From Vesta saturnalis (Eukaryota > Arthropoda > Insecta > Coleoptera > Lampyridae): a stretch of 64,000 bases of DNA. Positions 1 through 11,599 of this stretch are shown here, one piece after another (within the stretch, counting starts at the first letter, position 1; each line of letters starts with the position of its first letter). The stretch covers positions 1,595,001 through 1,659,000 of the forward strand of contig JARFJB010001603.1 of assembly GCA_036346205.1 (NCBI GenBank). Reading direction: 5' to 3'. The position numbers were made by a program, and so were the translations under genes. Below the pieces are notes generated by a model. It saw nothing but the letters and a program-made list of their open reading frames with translations, had not been told where the DNA came from and searched no databases.

Positions 1-2407
1 GTTCAGAAAGAAGTAAAAGAAGGATCGTACAGTTTAAATGACAATTTAGTAATAAAAAGGGGTGATTTCAAGCTCGATACATGTGCGAGACACTGTTTTA
101 TAGAAATCTGGTTCACGATGTGTTTAAAATAGATTTGTTTTGTATAAAATAGTCTGAATATTATTTACATAGTTTGGTTTCATCATAAAAAGCATTGTGC
201 TATCAACAAAAATGTCAAGAATGTTAAATACACCTATTTTCGTAAAGTCAATTTAGTATTTCATTTATTTCAATAAAAATCAATTTTTCGAGGGTATTTT
301 GACAAGTGAGCACTTTACAGGTATTTAAACATAAACTGTATAGTTAGGATTAGGTTAAGGATATTGTATAAATAGTTTTCGAAAGCAGGAAATATAAAAA
401 CTTAATAAAAGGGTTATAATATGGACATTTTAGACATTTTTCGCACATATTTCTGGAAGCAACTCAGTGACGAACATTGTGATGTAAGTTTAACAGCAAG
501 AACAATGCATAGAACAATTTAGCATAAAGACATTCATAGTGATATACAGTTTTATAATGAAAATTTCAGTAAGTGTGTTAGACGAAGAGACTTTTTTAAT
601 GCAACAATATATGACTTAATGCATTAGAAATGTATAGTGAAAATAATAAAGACAAGCATTACAAACCTCTAACATAACATTTTGTGTGTTGAAAACATTT
701 TTAAATATGAGTTATTTCCAATTTTAGATTTAAGTTTGGTTAGGTTATAATTTTTAGGTTTTTTCCATAATTTTATAGTTTTTTCATATTATTAGGCCTT
801 AATTATGCTCTTAAAGCAATTAATAGGCGTTCTTTCTCAGTATCTCACAGTTTTTATAAGGATACATTGCTTTTCACCGCAAAATTGTGTGAAATTTGAG
901 GTAAATTTAGAATATTTTTACATAAACTTAAAATTCCTTTAAATTCGATATTTCTAACACTAAAAGTATGTGTTCTTATGTAAAATTTTCTCAGAATTCC
1001 GTTTATGTAATTAGATTAAGTGTAGCTTGTAAGTTTAAATAGTTATAAGCATATTCAACTTAGATTAAGTGATTTCGTATATTATTTTTAGGAACCATAG
1101 CTTGTTAGGTGTCTTTTTGTTCGAAATTTTAAGTAGTTTTCATTTCTGTTGTTAGTTTTTAAATTCGTTAATGTATAAGAAAGTTATGGCTAAATTTCCA
1201 TTTTAGTCCAAATCTGTAAATGTTTCGACCAATCAGAGCCTTAGTTACTTAGGTAATATGGCTGAAAAAAAATTGAATTTTTAGTAACAACCAAAAAGGT
1301 ATAAAAGGAATTGCCCTGGAAATGCTGATCTCTCTAGAATTTGTTAAAGTTTAAAATAAGGTTAAAGCAGTGTTGTGCATTTGTGAAAAAAGTAAGTTTT
1401 CATAACCTAATTTAATCATCGTAAAGAAAGTTACCTTTACGAAGAAAATAATTCGAGAGCAATTGTTTGTATACCGGCGATTAAATAAAATAGTTCGGTC
1501 TCCGATACCTGCTAGTTTTCGGAAAATATTGTACGAGTTAATTTGTGTTACGATTTTGTTAAGAATTTTTCGTGTTATCATATTTAATTTAATTCTGTTA
1601 TACCAAATTAAAATCACATTTATTTGGTTATTGGTGTTTTATTTCTGGGTATAATTTCTTCTAAATAAAATAAATTTGATCCGGTATCTAAAATAAAAGT
1701 GACAATAACAAAATTTTGGACAACATTTAAACATTTTTTTTAACCGATAACAATCATTAAGTTTTAAATTATTTAAATAAAAATTTTACCAAATTAAAAT
1801 AAGTGATTGGAGTGTTGCCGATTTGGAAAGAAACATCATTAGTTTTTTGGAAGTTGCTGTCATCGACAATCCAAGTACCGGTTAGCTGCATATGGGTGTA
1901 TGGTAACAACCAGAATCGAGTGGAAAGTGCCTGCATCAATTTGGAACTACTCGAAGACATCAACTTGCATTGAGGACAGTATATGTGAGTCACATTTTTT
2001 TGTATTAACCCTATTTAATGTGAACATTTATTTGGTAAATTTCCTGCAATTTATTATTCATTAGATATATGTATTGGTATAGATTTTCAAACAATTACTT
2101 GTATAAACACTTGTAAAGTAAACAAAATTTTAAATTATTTTCTTTGTGGACATAAACAGTTAATTTCTAAATTATTATTTGACAATTTTGACATTATTAC
2201 TTCACTTAATTACATTAGAACGCATGCGTTGGAAGTAAATTCTATTCAGAATAAATTTTATACAGTTGTAATAATTTTATAAAGTGTAAATCTTATACAC
2301 ACATTCACATCTAAATATAAATTTAATTTTCCAAACTAAATACCTTTGATCCCTATCCCCTTATTCGATTATCTAATTATTAATTTCCAATAATTTAATC
2401 AATTCAA
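1..2407. other. AT-rich stretch without recognised gene
   Basis: No frame longer than about 90 codons occurs here, and the short ones resemble no family I recognise. Composition is strongly A+T. The only structured piece is the promoter-like block listed separately near 1.2-1.4 kb. Confidence 0.6.
1229..1392 (+). promoter_or_regulatory. promoter-like block (CCAAT, TATA, downstream splice-donor-like site)
   Basis: A CCAATCAG motif at 1229-1236 lies about 70 bases upstream of TATAAAAGG at 1300-1308. About 80 bases further down, a GTAAGT donor-like hexamer follows a run of A at about 1391, and an AATAAA follows near 1485. This arrangement fits a polymerase II promoter with a short untranslated first exon, or the U3-R part of an old LTR. 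No coding exon or second LTR was found, so the call is only suggestive. Confidence 0.25.
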
Positions 2408-2415
2408 TCAAACAT

Positions 2416-2418
<3 letters not shown>

Positions 2419-2459
<41 letters not shown>
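2419..2459. repeat. (TA)n microsatellite
   Basis: About 40 bases of uninterrupted alternating T and A. Confidence 0.97.
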
Positions 2460-2460
<1 letters not shown>

Positions 2461-2619
2461 CATACAGAACTACGATATATACAGTATTGTTGTCAGCTAT
2501 TAGTAAAATTGACGTCAACCATTTGTGGGTTGCGGTTGGCTCCATTAGACTGTAGCATCTGCTGCCCAAAGTGGTTGCTTGGCTGCGGTGTGATTTCATA
2601 ATTTAAATTTCAAATAAAC

Positions 2620-3190
2620 TTTATATTATGGTATACTACACGAAGGTTTTTCTTCAATAACACGGAGAAGGTATAACGAAGTGAAGGTGGCAATCCTTTT
2701 TTTCACCCAACGCAAAAAGAAGGTTTAACGTGTGTATCCCTGTATCGGATGTAGCTTCCAAGCGGAGGAACCGATTTTGATTTAGTTTTTTTCTTTGAAA
2801 GGTGCCTTGATCTAGAGTGTTCTTGGCTATGATTTAAGAAAATCTGTTCAGCCGTTTTAACATCATCAGATCGTTTCTAGTTGATGAAGGAATTTTTGTA
2901 CTTTTTAAAGGTTTTTTTCTGTCGGGGGTTTTTGAACTTTTACAAAATGTCTAGTATAGGGATGGTACAATCTATGAACTAAGATAAAGGTAAGGTATCT
3001 TCATTGATTAGTTATTAATTAATCAGTTTGCTTAATAGTGTTTAGAATTAAGAAATAGTCAATTTCTATCCTTTTCTGCCATTGTTACATTATCTACGTC
3101 AGAGCTTTACTATTTCTCCATCCACAGTAAATCAGTAAAAAATACATACGTCACACCAGTAGTTGCGAATATCCACTGCGTCTTTGGTAT
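2620..3190. other. non-coding; possible transposon UTR
   Basis: Around 2700-2900 the text (cell-surface-like run 'accgattttgattt' after a short GC-richer segment) resembles the non-coding ends seen in many insect repeats, but I cannot name the family and see no ORF or termini. The rest of the interval shows nothing. Confidence 0.2.
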
Positions 3191-3259
3191 AAAACCGCGC
3201 GACGCGCTATTGGAAAGTCATCCCAACGTTTGGTATGAATCGATTAACAATTAAAATTA

Positions 3260-3780
3260 AAAAAAAGACCTGCCGTCGTAGACCGATAGACGCCCTATTC
3301 CCCTGGTACCGATACAGCACCGTCTGAAGAGGAAGCTATAGTGCAGCTAAGCCCGTCGCCTGCGTATATATCACCGTAGAGACACAAAATTAGCGTTGGA
3401 TAGTACCAGGGCCTCCAACATGTGCAGCTTTGTTGCAGGATTGCAGCATGCTGTGTCAAGTGCGCCGACGATCACTACACTCTGAACCTCGTACCGCTCG
3501 GACAAAGTATTTTAACTGTGGCGTAGACCACTAGAAAGCTACAAGGGATATCCGAAGTTTCCTCAACTTCCGCCACGGAAGAAGATGTATACCCCACAGC
3601 GGCGTCCTCATCTACACGGACCGGTGTCACTTAATGCCAAAACGCAAGCAGTTAATGTTGGAAAAGCGGAAACCCCGAATGAGGTTTCGGCTGCACTCGA
3701 TATTACGCCTATCGAACCCTCCATGGGACTCGACTCGCTTTTGAGCATCCTCGGATGTCTCAAAAAAAGGTCCTACCTGT
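3260..3780 (+). pseudogene. Jockey-type LINE ORF1 (gag) remnant
   Basis: GC-richer than its surroundings. The middle reads as parts of two CCHC zinc knuckles in different frames: CVKCADDHYTL near 3450-3485, then NCGVDH near 3517-3534, continuing after a frameshift as LESYKGYPKFPQ. That is the layout of the C-terminal nucleic-acid-binding part of Jockey-clade gag proteins, where the last knuckle ends in a SYKGCPK/SYRGCP-like stretch. After it an open frame runs from 3585 (MYTPQRRPHLHGPV) into a CA-rich microsatellite. Several frameshifts and stops make it non-functional. No RT partner follows; a Penelope fragment begins about 280 bases downstream. TATAAAA at about 3190 could mark the old 5' end. 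The ORF1 assignment is inference from the knuckles alone. Confidence 0.45.
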
Positions 3781-3816
3781 CTTCAAAAGGGTGGCAGTCG
3801 CACTCACTGAGACAGA

Positions 3817-3990
3817 ACACACACACGCGCGCACACGCACACGGGCACGCACACGCACACGCACACGCACATGCACACTCATACGCATACGCTCATGCAC
3901 AAACACGCACACGACACGCGTGCTCACGCGCACGCTCATGCTCAATCTCACGCGCACGTACGCACTTACTCAAACCCACCCATTCACACG
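3817..3990. repeat. (CA)n / (CACG)n tract
   Basis: ACACGC and CACA units, pure to about 3870 and degenerate beyond. It keeps several frames open, so the 151- and 100-codon frames running through it are not evidence of a gene. Confidence 0.85.
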
Positions 3991-4059
3991 GGTACACGCC
4001 CCCAGACACTCACCGAAAGCGGCTTGTAACCCAATCTTAACGAACATTATCATCTAACT

Positions 4060-4911
4060 AAATTCCTATTAAGTAACCCTAGAATTCCAATACCGTATTG
4101 TCTACCTAAAATCCATAAATTGGTGTCAGAAGATATTAAAGAGATACCTATTAGACCAGTAGTATCAGAACTAGGTTCTGCCACCAGTCGTCTTAATAAA
4201 TGGATCAACAAGTTCATTAGTGAATATCTTGATACATAATCGGCTTACTGCGTAAAAAATTCAATGGGCCTTATTGATAAAATTAAAGATCTAAAAGTAG
4301 ACGAAAAAGTCAAGCTCATTAGCTCTGACATAATCAATTTATTTCCTAATGTACCCATTGAGGAAACCATAACTATCATGGGATATGATCTCTAATAGCC
4401 TAATAGAAGAAAAATTTAAAAACGAAATCTTCTCCGTAATTGATATACTAGTGTTCGTATGAATTTTTTCAGATTTAGAGACAAGATGTACTCCCAAAAG
4501 GAATGTGTCACTGTGGGAGGTGGTTTATCTTCGTTACTTAGTGAGGTGTTCCTTAAGCACTTAGAGGAAACTTTTCTATCTAGCAACAAGATATATAAAA
4601 AATGTGTAGTATGTTGGCACCGCTATGTAGACGTCTTTTTTTGCAATTTTAGTGGTAGTAATGAGGAATTGGAACCTGCTTTTAACGACATAAACAATTT
4701 GCACAATAATATGAAATTTACGAAAGAGCTAGAAGTTAATAAGCCTCTACCTTTTCTAGATGTTTTGATTACGACAGACAGAGACCATCTAGGGTTTAGT
4801 ATCTATCGCAAAAATACCCATACTGTCAACATTATTCCTTACCTAAGTAATTCACCTCTATATTTTCGTATAACAACCTATGTACGAATAAAAACTTATG
4901 AGAAATATTAA
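4060..4911 (+). pseudogene. Penelope-like element reverse transcriptase fragment
   Basis: Three reading frames in series give the ordered motifs of a Penelope-like element RT: CLPKIHK and IRPVVSELGSATSRLNKW (near 4100-4205), LISSDIINLFPNVPIEE (motif A, near 4315-4365), GGGLSSLLSEVFLKHLEE (motif B, near 4515-4570), RYVDVFF (motif C, near 4620) and PFLDVLI (near 4750). These elements copy themselves by target-primed reverse transcription and normally carry a C-terminal GIY-YIG nuclease, which is absent here. Motif C has YVDV instead of YVDD, so a catalytic aspartate is lost. There is a stop at about 4239 and at least one frameshift near 4380. The 5' part of the ORF and the terminal repeats are missing. 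Related PLE pieces of the same window lie at 37.2-37.6 kb (N-terminal part) and 59.2-59.8 kb (nuclease and terminal unit). Confidence 0.85.
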
Positions 4912-5092
4912 CTGTTTTTATTCTAGATCAAGTAGCCATGGTTAACAATAAAACAAAATTTATTATAATACGACTAACTGTCAAGTTGCATTAGTTTATT
5001 GATTGTGTAAATAATTAGTATTGCTGTGTTGTACTATTAAGTGATAACTTTATAATAATTGTTTTTTCTTTAATTATTTCTAATGGGGACCC

Positions 5093-6103
5093 TTCCAAGA
5101 AATGAACAATATGATATGTTTTGTACATACATAAAGTGCTACAAAAACTTGCTGCTCAAGAATATCTAACAAATTTTCCAGAGCGTAGGCAACCGGACAT
5201 GAAAATATTTGCAAGATTAGATTCAAATATGCAGCATTATGGATGTCTTAAAAAGCCCAATAGGAACATAAACGTGGTTACAGAAGATTGGGAATCAGCT
5301 TTAGCTTGTGTGCAAGTAAATCCGAATATTTCGACTCGAGAAATTGAAGCTCAAGTTAATGTGGCTAAGACTAAATCATCGAGAATTTAAAAAAAACACA
5401 ATTTCCACGCATATAAATTACACACTGCACAGACTTTGCGACCAAATGATAATATCCGTAGAACAGCATTTGGTAGATGGTTTTTAAATAAAATTGCACA
5501 AAATGGTGATTTTATAAATCAAGTTTTATGGACTGACTTCTCCAATTGTGGATTATTGAATCGCCATAATGAGCACCATTGGGCACAAGAAAATCCACAC
5601 ATAGTGGTTCCACGGCGCAACCAGGTTCGTTTCGGCTTTAACGTTTTTTGTGGCATATTGGGAAATCGTTTAGTTGGTCCTATAATTTTCTATGGAACCT
5701 TAATATTCTGCAAACATATGTTGAAGATTTATTAGAAGATCTACCTTTGGCACAAAACGTTCAAATATGGTATCAGCACGATGGCGCTTCCGCACATGAT
5801 GCTAGCAATTTTATCCGATATTTAAAAGACCGTTTTGGTAATAGAGTAATTGCCACCAATACACCTAATCAGTAGCTAGCCAAATCCGCAGATTTAACGC
5901 CTATGGACTTTTATTTATGAGGCACTATAAAAAATGAAGTGTATGGTAGTAAATTCCATTACAATAATGCAAAAGAACTACGTGAAGGAGTTGTGGCGGC
6001 CTTTAACGGTGTTCATTGAAATACATTGCGAACAGTTACTAACAGTAACAGTATCGATTGTGTGTACTTGAAAACCAGCCAGCACTTTGAACATTTATTG
6101 TAA
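5093..6103 (+). pseudogene. Tc1/mariner-superfamily transposase relic, DD41D-like
   Basis: About 337 codons from MGTLPRNEQYDMF (start at 5093) to HFEHLL plus stop at 6103, in several frames. The first part has the N-terminal DNA-binding region (FPERRQPD, ISTREIEAQVNV, RI then stop then KKHNFH); the second is the catalytic domain with WTDFSN, NPH, VRFGFNVFCGILGNRLVGPI, WYQHDGASAH and DLTPMDFYL. Counting from the D of HDG to the D of PMDF, including one in-frame stop, gives 41 residues between them, the DD41D spacing known from some insect mariner relatives. Stops occur at about 5388, 5873 and 5918, and frameshifts near 5150 and 5720. I did not find convincing TIRs, so the element borders are open. 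The catalytic residues seem present, yet the gene is clearly dead. Confidence 0.85.
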
Positions 6104-6416
6104 TGTATTATGGTTTTAGCATTTTCTAATATCACGGTGTATCGTTGTGTTTAATTAATAATTTTTACTTGCAAATTGTTAATTCATGTTAAAATGAAAA
6201 AATTAATATTTCCCATAATTCTTTATTCCTATATAGGTTGTTATACATCGTTGAAAAGAGAAAAAAATCAAATTTAATTGTGTAAAAATCCAATATGGCG
6301 CTATCTTGAATTTTATTTTAACATAATTTTTAAGTGTGCCTCATCGAAGTAAGTAACTTTGATTTGAAACTTTATTTCATATCTTTTATAATTACGGAGA
6401 TATTTGAGTTTTAGAA

Positions 6417-6450
<34 letters not shown>

Positions 6451-7059
6451 AAGCGTTCACACGAAATATTTTTATTGCTTTTGTTAGTTGATATGGAAAA
6501 TAGGGGATGATGGAATAAAAACGGTTGTGGTGCTTAGAATAGGGGAGTTGCATTTGAATTTTCAAAGCGTGCGTTATTAAGATTTGACATCGATTTTGTG
6601 TTTGGTAAATTAGATCTTTTTTTTGTAAGAGTTACCTTGTGAAACTGTTGTGTTGTGTTGATCAATGTAAAATCGTCTTTTGTGTTAATCGATAAATCCG
6701 AGTATTTAAACATTTGTGCTGGTGAAAGCTTAAAAGGATAACCTACATTGATAATGTAAGTAAAAGAAAAGATTTTACGGTTTGTGAAATTACACAGAAA
6801 AGGTCATTCTACCTACTCATTTAAATTGTTAAAACCAAACTGAAACACTGACTCGCGCAAAGCTGTTGTTTTCATTGAAATTATGCAGGCGCAGAGAGAA
6901 GCTCGCTCTCTTTTTTTTATGTGTTCTATCTTGTGTATTGATAATTCTAACGTGTATTTATAGTGATAAAAACACAAACGATCATAGGTATAAAATCAGA
7001 AAGCTGATCCTAACGATCTAGTTATCTATATATCTATCCAAACGTCTCTCTTGTTACCG
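6104..7059. other. non-coding, with (TA)n at 6416-6450
   Basis: The stretch 6104-6415 is the sequence downstream of the mariner relic and should contain its 3' end, but no TIR pair is visible. A (TA)n array of about 35 bases follows. The remainder shows no frame or repeat that I recognise. Confidence 0.6.
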
Positions 7060-8560
7060 TTATATGCCTATATGTCTATATTTTTGTGTTTTGTTTTATG
7101 CCTAAGAAAAATTGAGAGAAGGGATCGCCCGTTTTATTATCTTGCATTTGTAATAATACCTACTAATCATGTAGGTGAATCGGTGCTTTGCAGGGCTTTG
7201 TTTCAGATGCTATACTTTGTCTTAACTGCGTATTTAATGTGATTTGCCACGAATGGTTTTTCTGTGTACGCAATTATATCATTTATTGTTACTGTCCATG
7301 TGTATCATTTGTTGTGCTCGTATCCACAAATTTGTATGTGTAACGTACTTGCCCTTTTTCATTTTTATCTACTTAAATAATCTGTAACCTGTTTAATTTT
7401 CTGTTGTTATTTTTTCATGTAGGTTGAATTTGTAATATGTATTACTAGAGTGCTTAATGTATTTGGGTGTTAAAAACCGCCATGATTGGTTAAACAAAAG
7501 AGCTACATGGTCGGGATAACCCTCTTCCCTTTTTTTTTGTGATTCATTGACGATCTTATTGTGGATACGATCACACTGTTTATGTTTATTGCCTTTATGT
7601 GTAGTTATTGAAATTGCGTTGCATTTTATTTTGGTGATATTTAAATTTTGTAAGGTACGCCCTTTTAACTTGATTTAATGATGTCCTTTGTTTTTTTTTG
7701 TGTTCTGTTTATGTCCGGTTGTCCCACACCCTGTATAATGCTTTATATGTAATTATTTACCTAAAAGCAGATAGGAATTGGTTCCAAAAGGGATCCCCTG
7801 TTTGTTATTTATTACCTGTTTATTTTGCTTTAATTTGAATACCATTTGTAGACCTGATTTTATGTGTATTTGTTACTAAACTTCGTTTTAGGCAATGTTA
7901 TAGATTTTGTACGCCTTTAATACCGACAGAGTAGGGTTGATACCTATTTAATCCTTTGATTGCGATTTACTTGTGTTATCTGATCTTTGTTTTTCTTTGT
8001 GTGATTATTATTGGAATAAAGGGAGTTTTCTTGGTGATTCTTTTTCTCCCGATGTAAATAGGATGACGAGCGAATCACCAGGTAGCGCAACTCGTTCATC
8101 TCAATTGTAGTTTTGTTTTATTTAATTACCTTGCCACCTTATGCAACAAATTAACCTTATCCGCCCTATCTCATGCACATTACACAACGTAGGTTATTTG
8201 CCCCCTAGACGATCACTGTTTGTTTAATCAGGTTAGAATTTTGCGAGTTCTAGATCAGATTTGTAAATCAACTCTGATTATTTAATCACGGCCAGTAAGG
8301 GAGATTTAAGCTATTAATTGGGGTAAGCCTAACATTAGCCGGAGTAGCATCATTCTCAGTGACATCAATTTAAGCAATTAATAATAGCATCTTATCAGTC
8401 AAATTAAGATGCATCCTTTAGCTATTGTTTTGTCTCTTGAATTTGCATTAATGCGAACAAGTTCAAATTACACGTTTCAAGATAGGGTACGTCTGGGTTA
8501 CGACAATACAAATTCATAATAGTATACAATGTGTTCCATTTAAAAAAAAAACATAAGTTT
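7060..8560. repeat. interspersed repeat R, copy 1 (divergent partner at 41.6-42.6 kb)
   Basis: Anchors shared in the same order and orientation with 41,560-42,560: ACCGCCATGATTGGTT (near 7479) versus ACCGGCATGGTTGCTT (near 41,870); TTTAATCAGGTTAGAATTTT (near 8223) versus TTTAATCAGATTTGAGGTTT (near 42,343); and the best stretch, about 70 bases from 8420 to 8490 (TTGAATTTGCATTA, GTTCAAATTACAC, TTCAAGATAGGGTAC) versus 42,484-42,554. T-rich on the plus strand; no conserved frame, no termini recognised. Probably an old non-autonomous element or a long UTR of one. Copy 1 abuts a 3'-truncated Jockey LINE. Confidence 0.6.
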
Positions 8561-8589
8561 GGTTGACCACGGTGTCATAAATCACCCTA

Positions 8590-9467
8590 TATTCAGAACA
8601 GTTTTGTCTTGGTGAGATCTAGTCTGATGCCACTTTCTTCTTGCTTTACGTTTTTTTACTTACTAGATCTCTGATTTCTCTCGGATAGATGTTTCCTTCT
8701 GTTCCGCTTTTAGTTTTAGGCGTATTTTCCCATGCCGTTAGTTGAATGTTTTTCACGATTTTTTCAAGTTCCGTATTTATCTGTTCTTCGTTTCTTACAG
8801 GAATCCTTAAATTATTTTTTTTCATTTAAGGATAGTTTAAAACTTTCCCAGTCAGGGTACTTGTTGACTAATACAGGGTTTTTCTTTTTGGATGATAGTT
8901 TCCCTCAGCGTTAGTGATATTGGGGAGTGATCAGTGTTCATATCATACATTTCATCTATTTGTATGTAGTTAGTAGATATATTCTTAATGATGAAAAAGT
9001 CTATAAGATCTGGTATTCTGTTTGCTTTGGTTGGCCAGTAGACAGTTTTTAGTAGTCAAAGTAATTCATTTATTGCGTATGTTCTTTACCTTTAGTTGTG
9101 GTCAGCCTAGATTCCCAATTTGTGTTTTTTGCATTAATATTTTCACCCACTATGAATTTATTTCCCAGAAACCTAAGAAATTCTTTGTATTGTTCACTTT
9201 TGACAAAATGATTCGCAGTACTATATATACTTGCTAGTACCATTGGGTAATTACTAGTCTTTATACATATTGCAGTAGCTTGTATTTCTTCTTTCATATT
9301 TTAATTCTTTGTAATGCTGTAAATTAAATATAAGATTCTCTAGTAAAATGTGTTTCAGATACAAGGTATATATCTATTTTTTCTATATCTAGGATTATTT
9401 GCAGTTTTAGACGATGGCTCAATAATCCATTTGCATTCCATGACATAATTTTTAATTTATTAGCCAT
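8590..9467 (-). pseudogene. Jockey-type LINE ORF2, endonuclease part only
   Basis: Starts with ATG at 9467: MANKLKIMSWNANGLLSHRL, the classical beginning of an APE-like endonuclease, followed by DIYLVSETHFTRES. Further on, in a shifted frame, come EEIQATAICIKTSNYPMVLA and FIVGENINAKNTNWESR (GDFNAKH-like site with the catalytic D replaced by E), then TDHSPISLTLRET near 8920. The domain nicks target DNA for target-primed reverse transcription. The frame then decays and stops near 8590 before any RT motif. So this copy keeps its 5' half and lacks its 3' half, the reverse of usual LINE truncation. Frameshifts occur near 9300 and 9060. ORF1 lies immediately upstream on the same strand. Confidence 0.85.
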
Positions 9468-9479
9468 TGTTATTTTGTT

Positions 9480-10690
9480 GTTTTGGGTATAGCTCCCTGG
9501 GTGCCATATTCTAACTTCTTCAATCGTTCGCTAAGTGCAGTAAGGGATGCTTCTTGTTTGTTAAGCTTATTGAGAATGAGCTGCAGTGTAATGTTAATAG
9601 TAGTATTCTGTTGCTCATCATTTCGGTTCTCATTATTATTTAATATTTGTGCATATGTTTTTCTACTCGTTCTGCCTTGCTAAGCTAAGTTATTAATTTG
9701 TTGCGGTTTCCGAAGTTGATTTACTGCTTGATTTGGATTTTTGCCATTCATATTTTTATTTTTAATTTTTTGTAGTTCGATTGCTACGCTACATCCACGG
9801 TAGTTCGCTGGATGTTCTTCGCCGCAGTGTACGCATTTCGGTTTGTCCTTAGACGGATTCTTGCAGTCTGTGGTGTGAAGTTTACCAGCGCACTTAACAC
9901 ACCTCGGATTTTATTTGCAATATTTTTGTGTTCATACGCTTGACGATTTTTACACTGTTGTATTAGTTTAGATTTATTGAGAGCTTGTATTTGAACTCTG
10001 CAGTTTAATAAATTTTTGATGTTATGTATATTTTTAATATTCTCATCGGTACTAAATGATAAGATAAACATGCTTAAGGGTTATTTAGTTTTCGATTTTA
10101 ATGTGTTTACTCGACTGCTTTAAAACCATTTGCTTTCAGATCATCTATTATTTTGTCAGATTTGCATGAATGATGCAGGTTTTTAACCATAACTCTGATA
10201 GGACTTTATTTTCATATGAGTGCCAGGTATACTTTTCTTTCTGTAATAATTGTGTCGTGGCTCTGTAAACTTCACCATCAGCTATATTTATTTTAAGTAT
10301 TAAATTTATCAGTAACAGTTTATTTAAACTGTCATTTAAGGTTTCGTATTATTTGACGCCATCCACTACAATCGGTAGAGAAGGAGGAATTTTTTTAGTT
10401 TTTTGCTGTGTTATGTTAGAGTTAGAATTTTCCCACTGTTATTGGGGTGGGGTAAGAGAAGTATATATTTTGCGTTCTTCTTATTATTTCTATTTTTAAC
10501 TCTTATCCATACGGTTTCACTGGTGGGTTCTTCTTCATCAGTAAAATATTCCTTTTCAAGGTTTTTTACCTCACAATACAAAAGTATTGGGAGGTATTAT
10601 AATCGGACGGCGACCTTTCCAGTGCAGCACTTTAGTTTTTGTAAATTATCGCAAAATAGAAAATAGATAGACAGTAGATCCGAGCGCATT
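9480..10690 (-). pseudogene. Jockey-type LINE ORF1 (gag-like) with CCHC knuckles
   Basis: Minus strand. N-terminal part reads TSETVWIRVKNRNNKKNAK (near 10,500) and LPIVVDGVK followed by YETLNDSLNK (near 10,350). The central part reads LLNCRVQIQALNKSKLIQQC (near 10,000). The C-terminal part has zinc knuckles: CVKCAGKLHTTDC and CVHCGEEHPANYRGC (near 9905-9795), then a polar tail rich in N, Q and K. This is the order of Jockey-clade gag proteins (PIVVDGV motif, RRM-like middle, knuckles), which package the LINE RNA. It is broken by several stops and frameshifts (for example near 10,140 and 9920). ORF2 starts at 9467, about 15-20 bases after the end of this frame region, as expected for a bicistronic LINE. 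Confidence 0.8.
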
Positions 10691-10775
10691 ATTAAAGAGG
10701 ATTAAATTTCCTTTAAGATGAGCTACAATACTTCAAAATTGTTTTACCGTAAGTTGGAAAAAAAAGAGGTTCAAA

Positions 10776-11020
10776 CATGAAAGCTTCAAAATGTATGTCT
10801 CTGTGTCTGTATGTGTTCCAGCGTGATAGCGTCCACAAAGATAATCCGATCGTCATAAAATTTGGTACCCAGGTTCGGATCCACGAGTTGACGGAATCAT
10901 TAACTTTTGACCGAAATCTGTCCAGTCAAAATGGAATTCCAGATTTCGACTATTATAGAGTGCATAAATACGAACGACTATTCGTAGCAAACCGGCAACT
11001 AAGTGAACCATCCTAGAATT
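10776..11020 (+). other. open 79-codon frame, not recognised
   Basis: Frame from 10,777 to 11,016 (MKASKCMSLCLYVFQRDSVH...). No motif or family recognised. The text at 10,790-10,870 (short repeats of GTCTGTGT type, then a stretch on cells of mixed composition) looks more like a transposon UTR than a gene. Located between the Jockey ORF1 and a tRNA-like fragment. Confidence 0.2.
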
Positions 11021-11049
11021 GAATATCTACCAAGTTTTTCGTTTGTTCG

Positions 11050-11100
11050 TGAACTCCGGTAGCGCAGTGGCAGCGCGTTCAAGACGCATAATGTACGAGG
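11050..11100 (+). other. tRNA-like (SINE head) fragment
   Basis: CCGGTAGCGCAGTGGCAGCG at 11,056-11,075 contains a good RNA polymerase III box A (TAGCGCAGTGG). Box B is missing: after ACGAGG the sequence runs into T. It fits a SINE or tRNA pseudogene cut off after the anticodon arm. Confidence 0.4.
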
Positions 11101-11124
11101 TTTTTTTTATCTTATCTTAGACGT

Positions 11125-11590
11125 GTTAAGGCATTCTGGCCATCTGAAATGATTTTTGAAAAAAAAATTGTGGCCCTTTGGTCAAAAATTTTCGAAGTTT
11201 TTTTTGCATTTTACACATTTTGAGACATTTCTGACCGGTTGAGATGTTTTGGAAAAAAATTTTTTTAGGTAGGTCAAACATTTCCGGATTTTTTTTTGCA
11301 TTTTTACACGTTTTGAGACATTTCGGACAATTTGAAATAATTTTTGGAAAAAAACTTTTTTGGCCCTTTGGTCAAAATTTTAGAATTTTTTTTTTGCCTT
11401 TTTTCACGTTTTGGGCCATTTCTGACCATTTAAGATGATTTTTCTTAAAAAACTCTTTGGTCAAAATTTTTTGAATTTTTTTTGCATTTTAAATCGCTTT
11501 GAGCCACTTCTGACCATTTCAGATGATTTTTTGGAAAGAAGAAATTTTTTGGCCTTTGGTCAAAATTTTTGCATTTTTACACGTTATGAT
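11125..11590. repeat. tandem repeat, period about 100 bp, 4-5 copies
   Basis: Each unit holds, in order, GACATTTCTGACCATTT-like text, GATGATTTTTGGAAA, TTTGGTCAAAATTTT, a T run and GCATTTTACACGTTTTGAG. Copies start near 11,133, 11,225, 11,320, 11,415 and 11,500 with differing T-run lengths. No coding content. Confidence 0.85.
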
Positions 11591-11599
11591 AAATTTTAA

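Noticed and set aside
3755..4057. 100-codon frame overlapping the CA-rich tract
   Set aside because: Composition artefact of the microsatellite; no support outside it.
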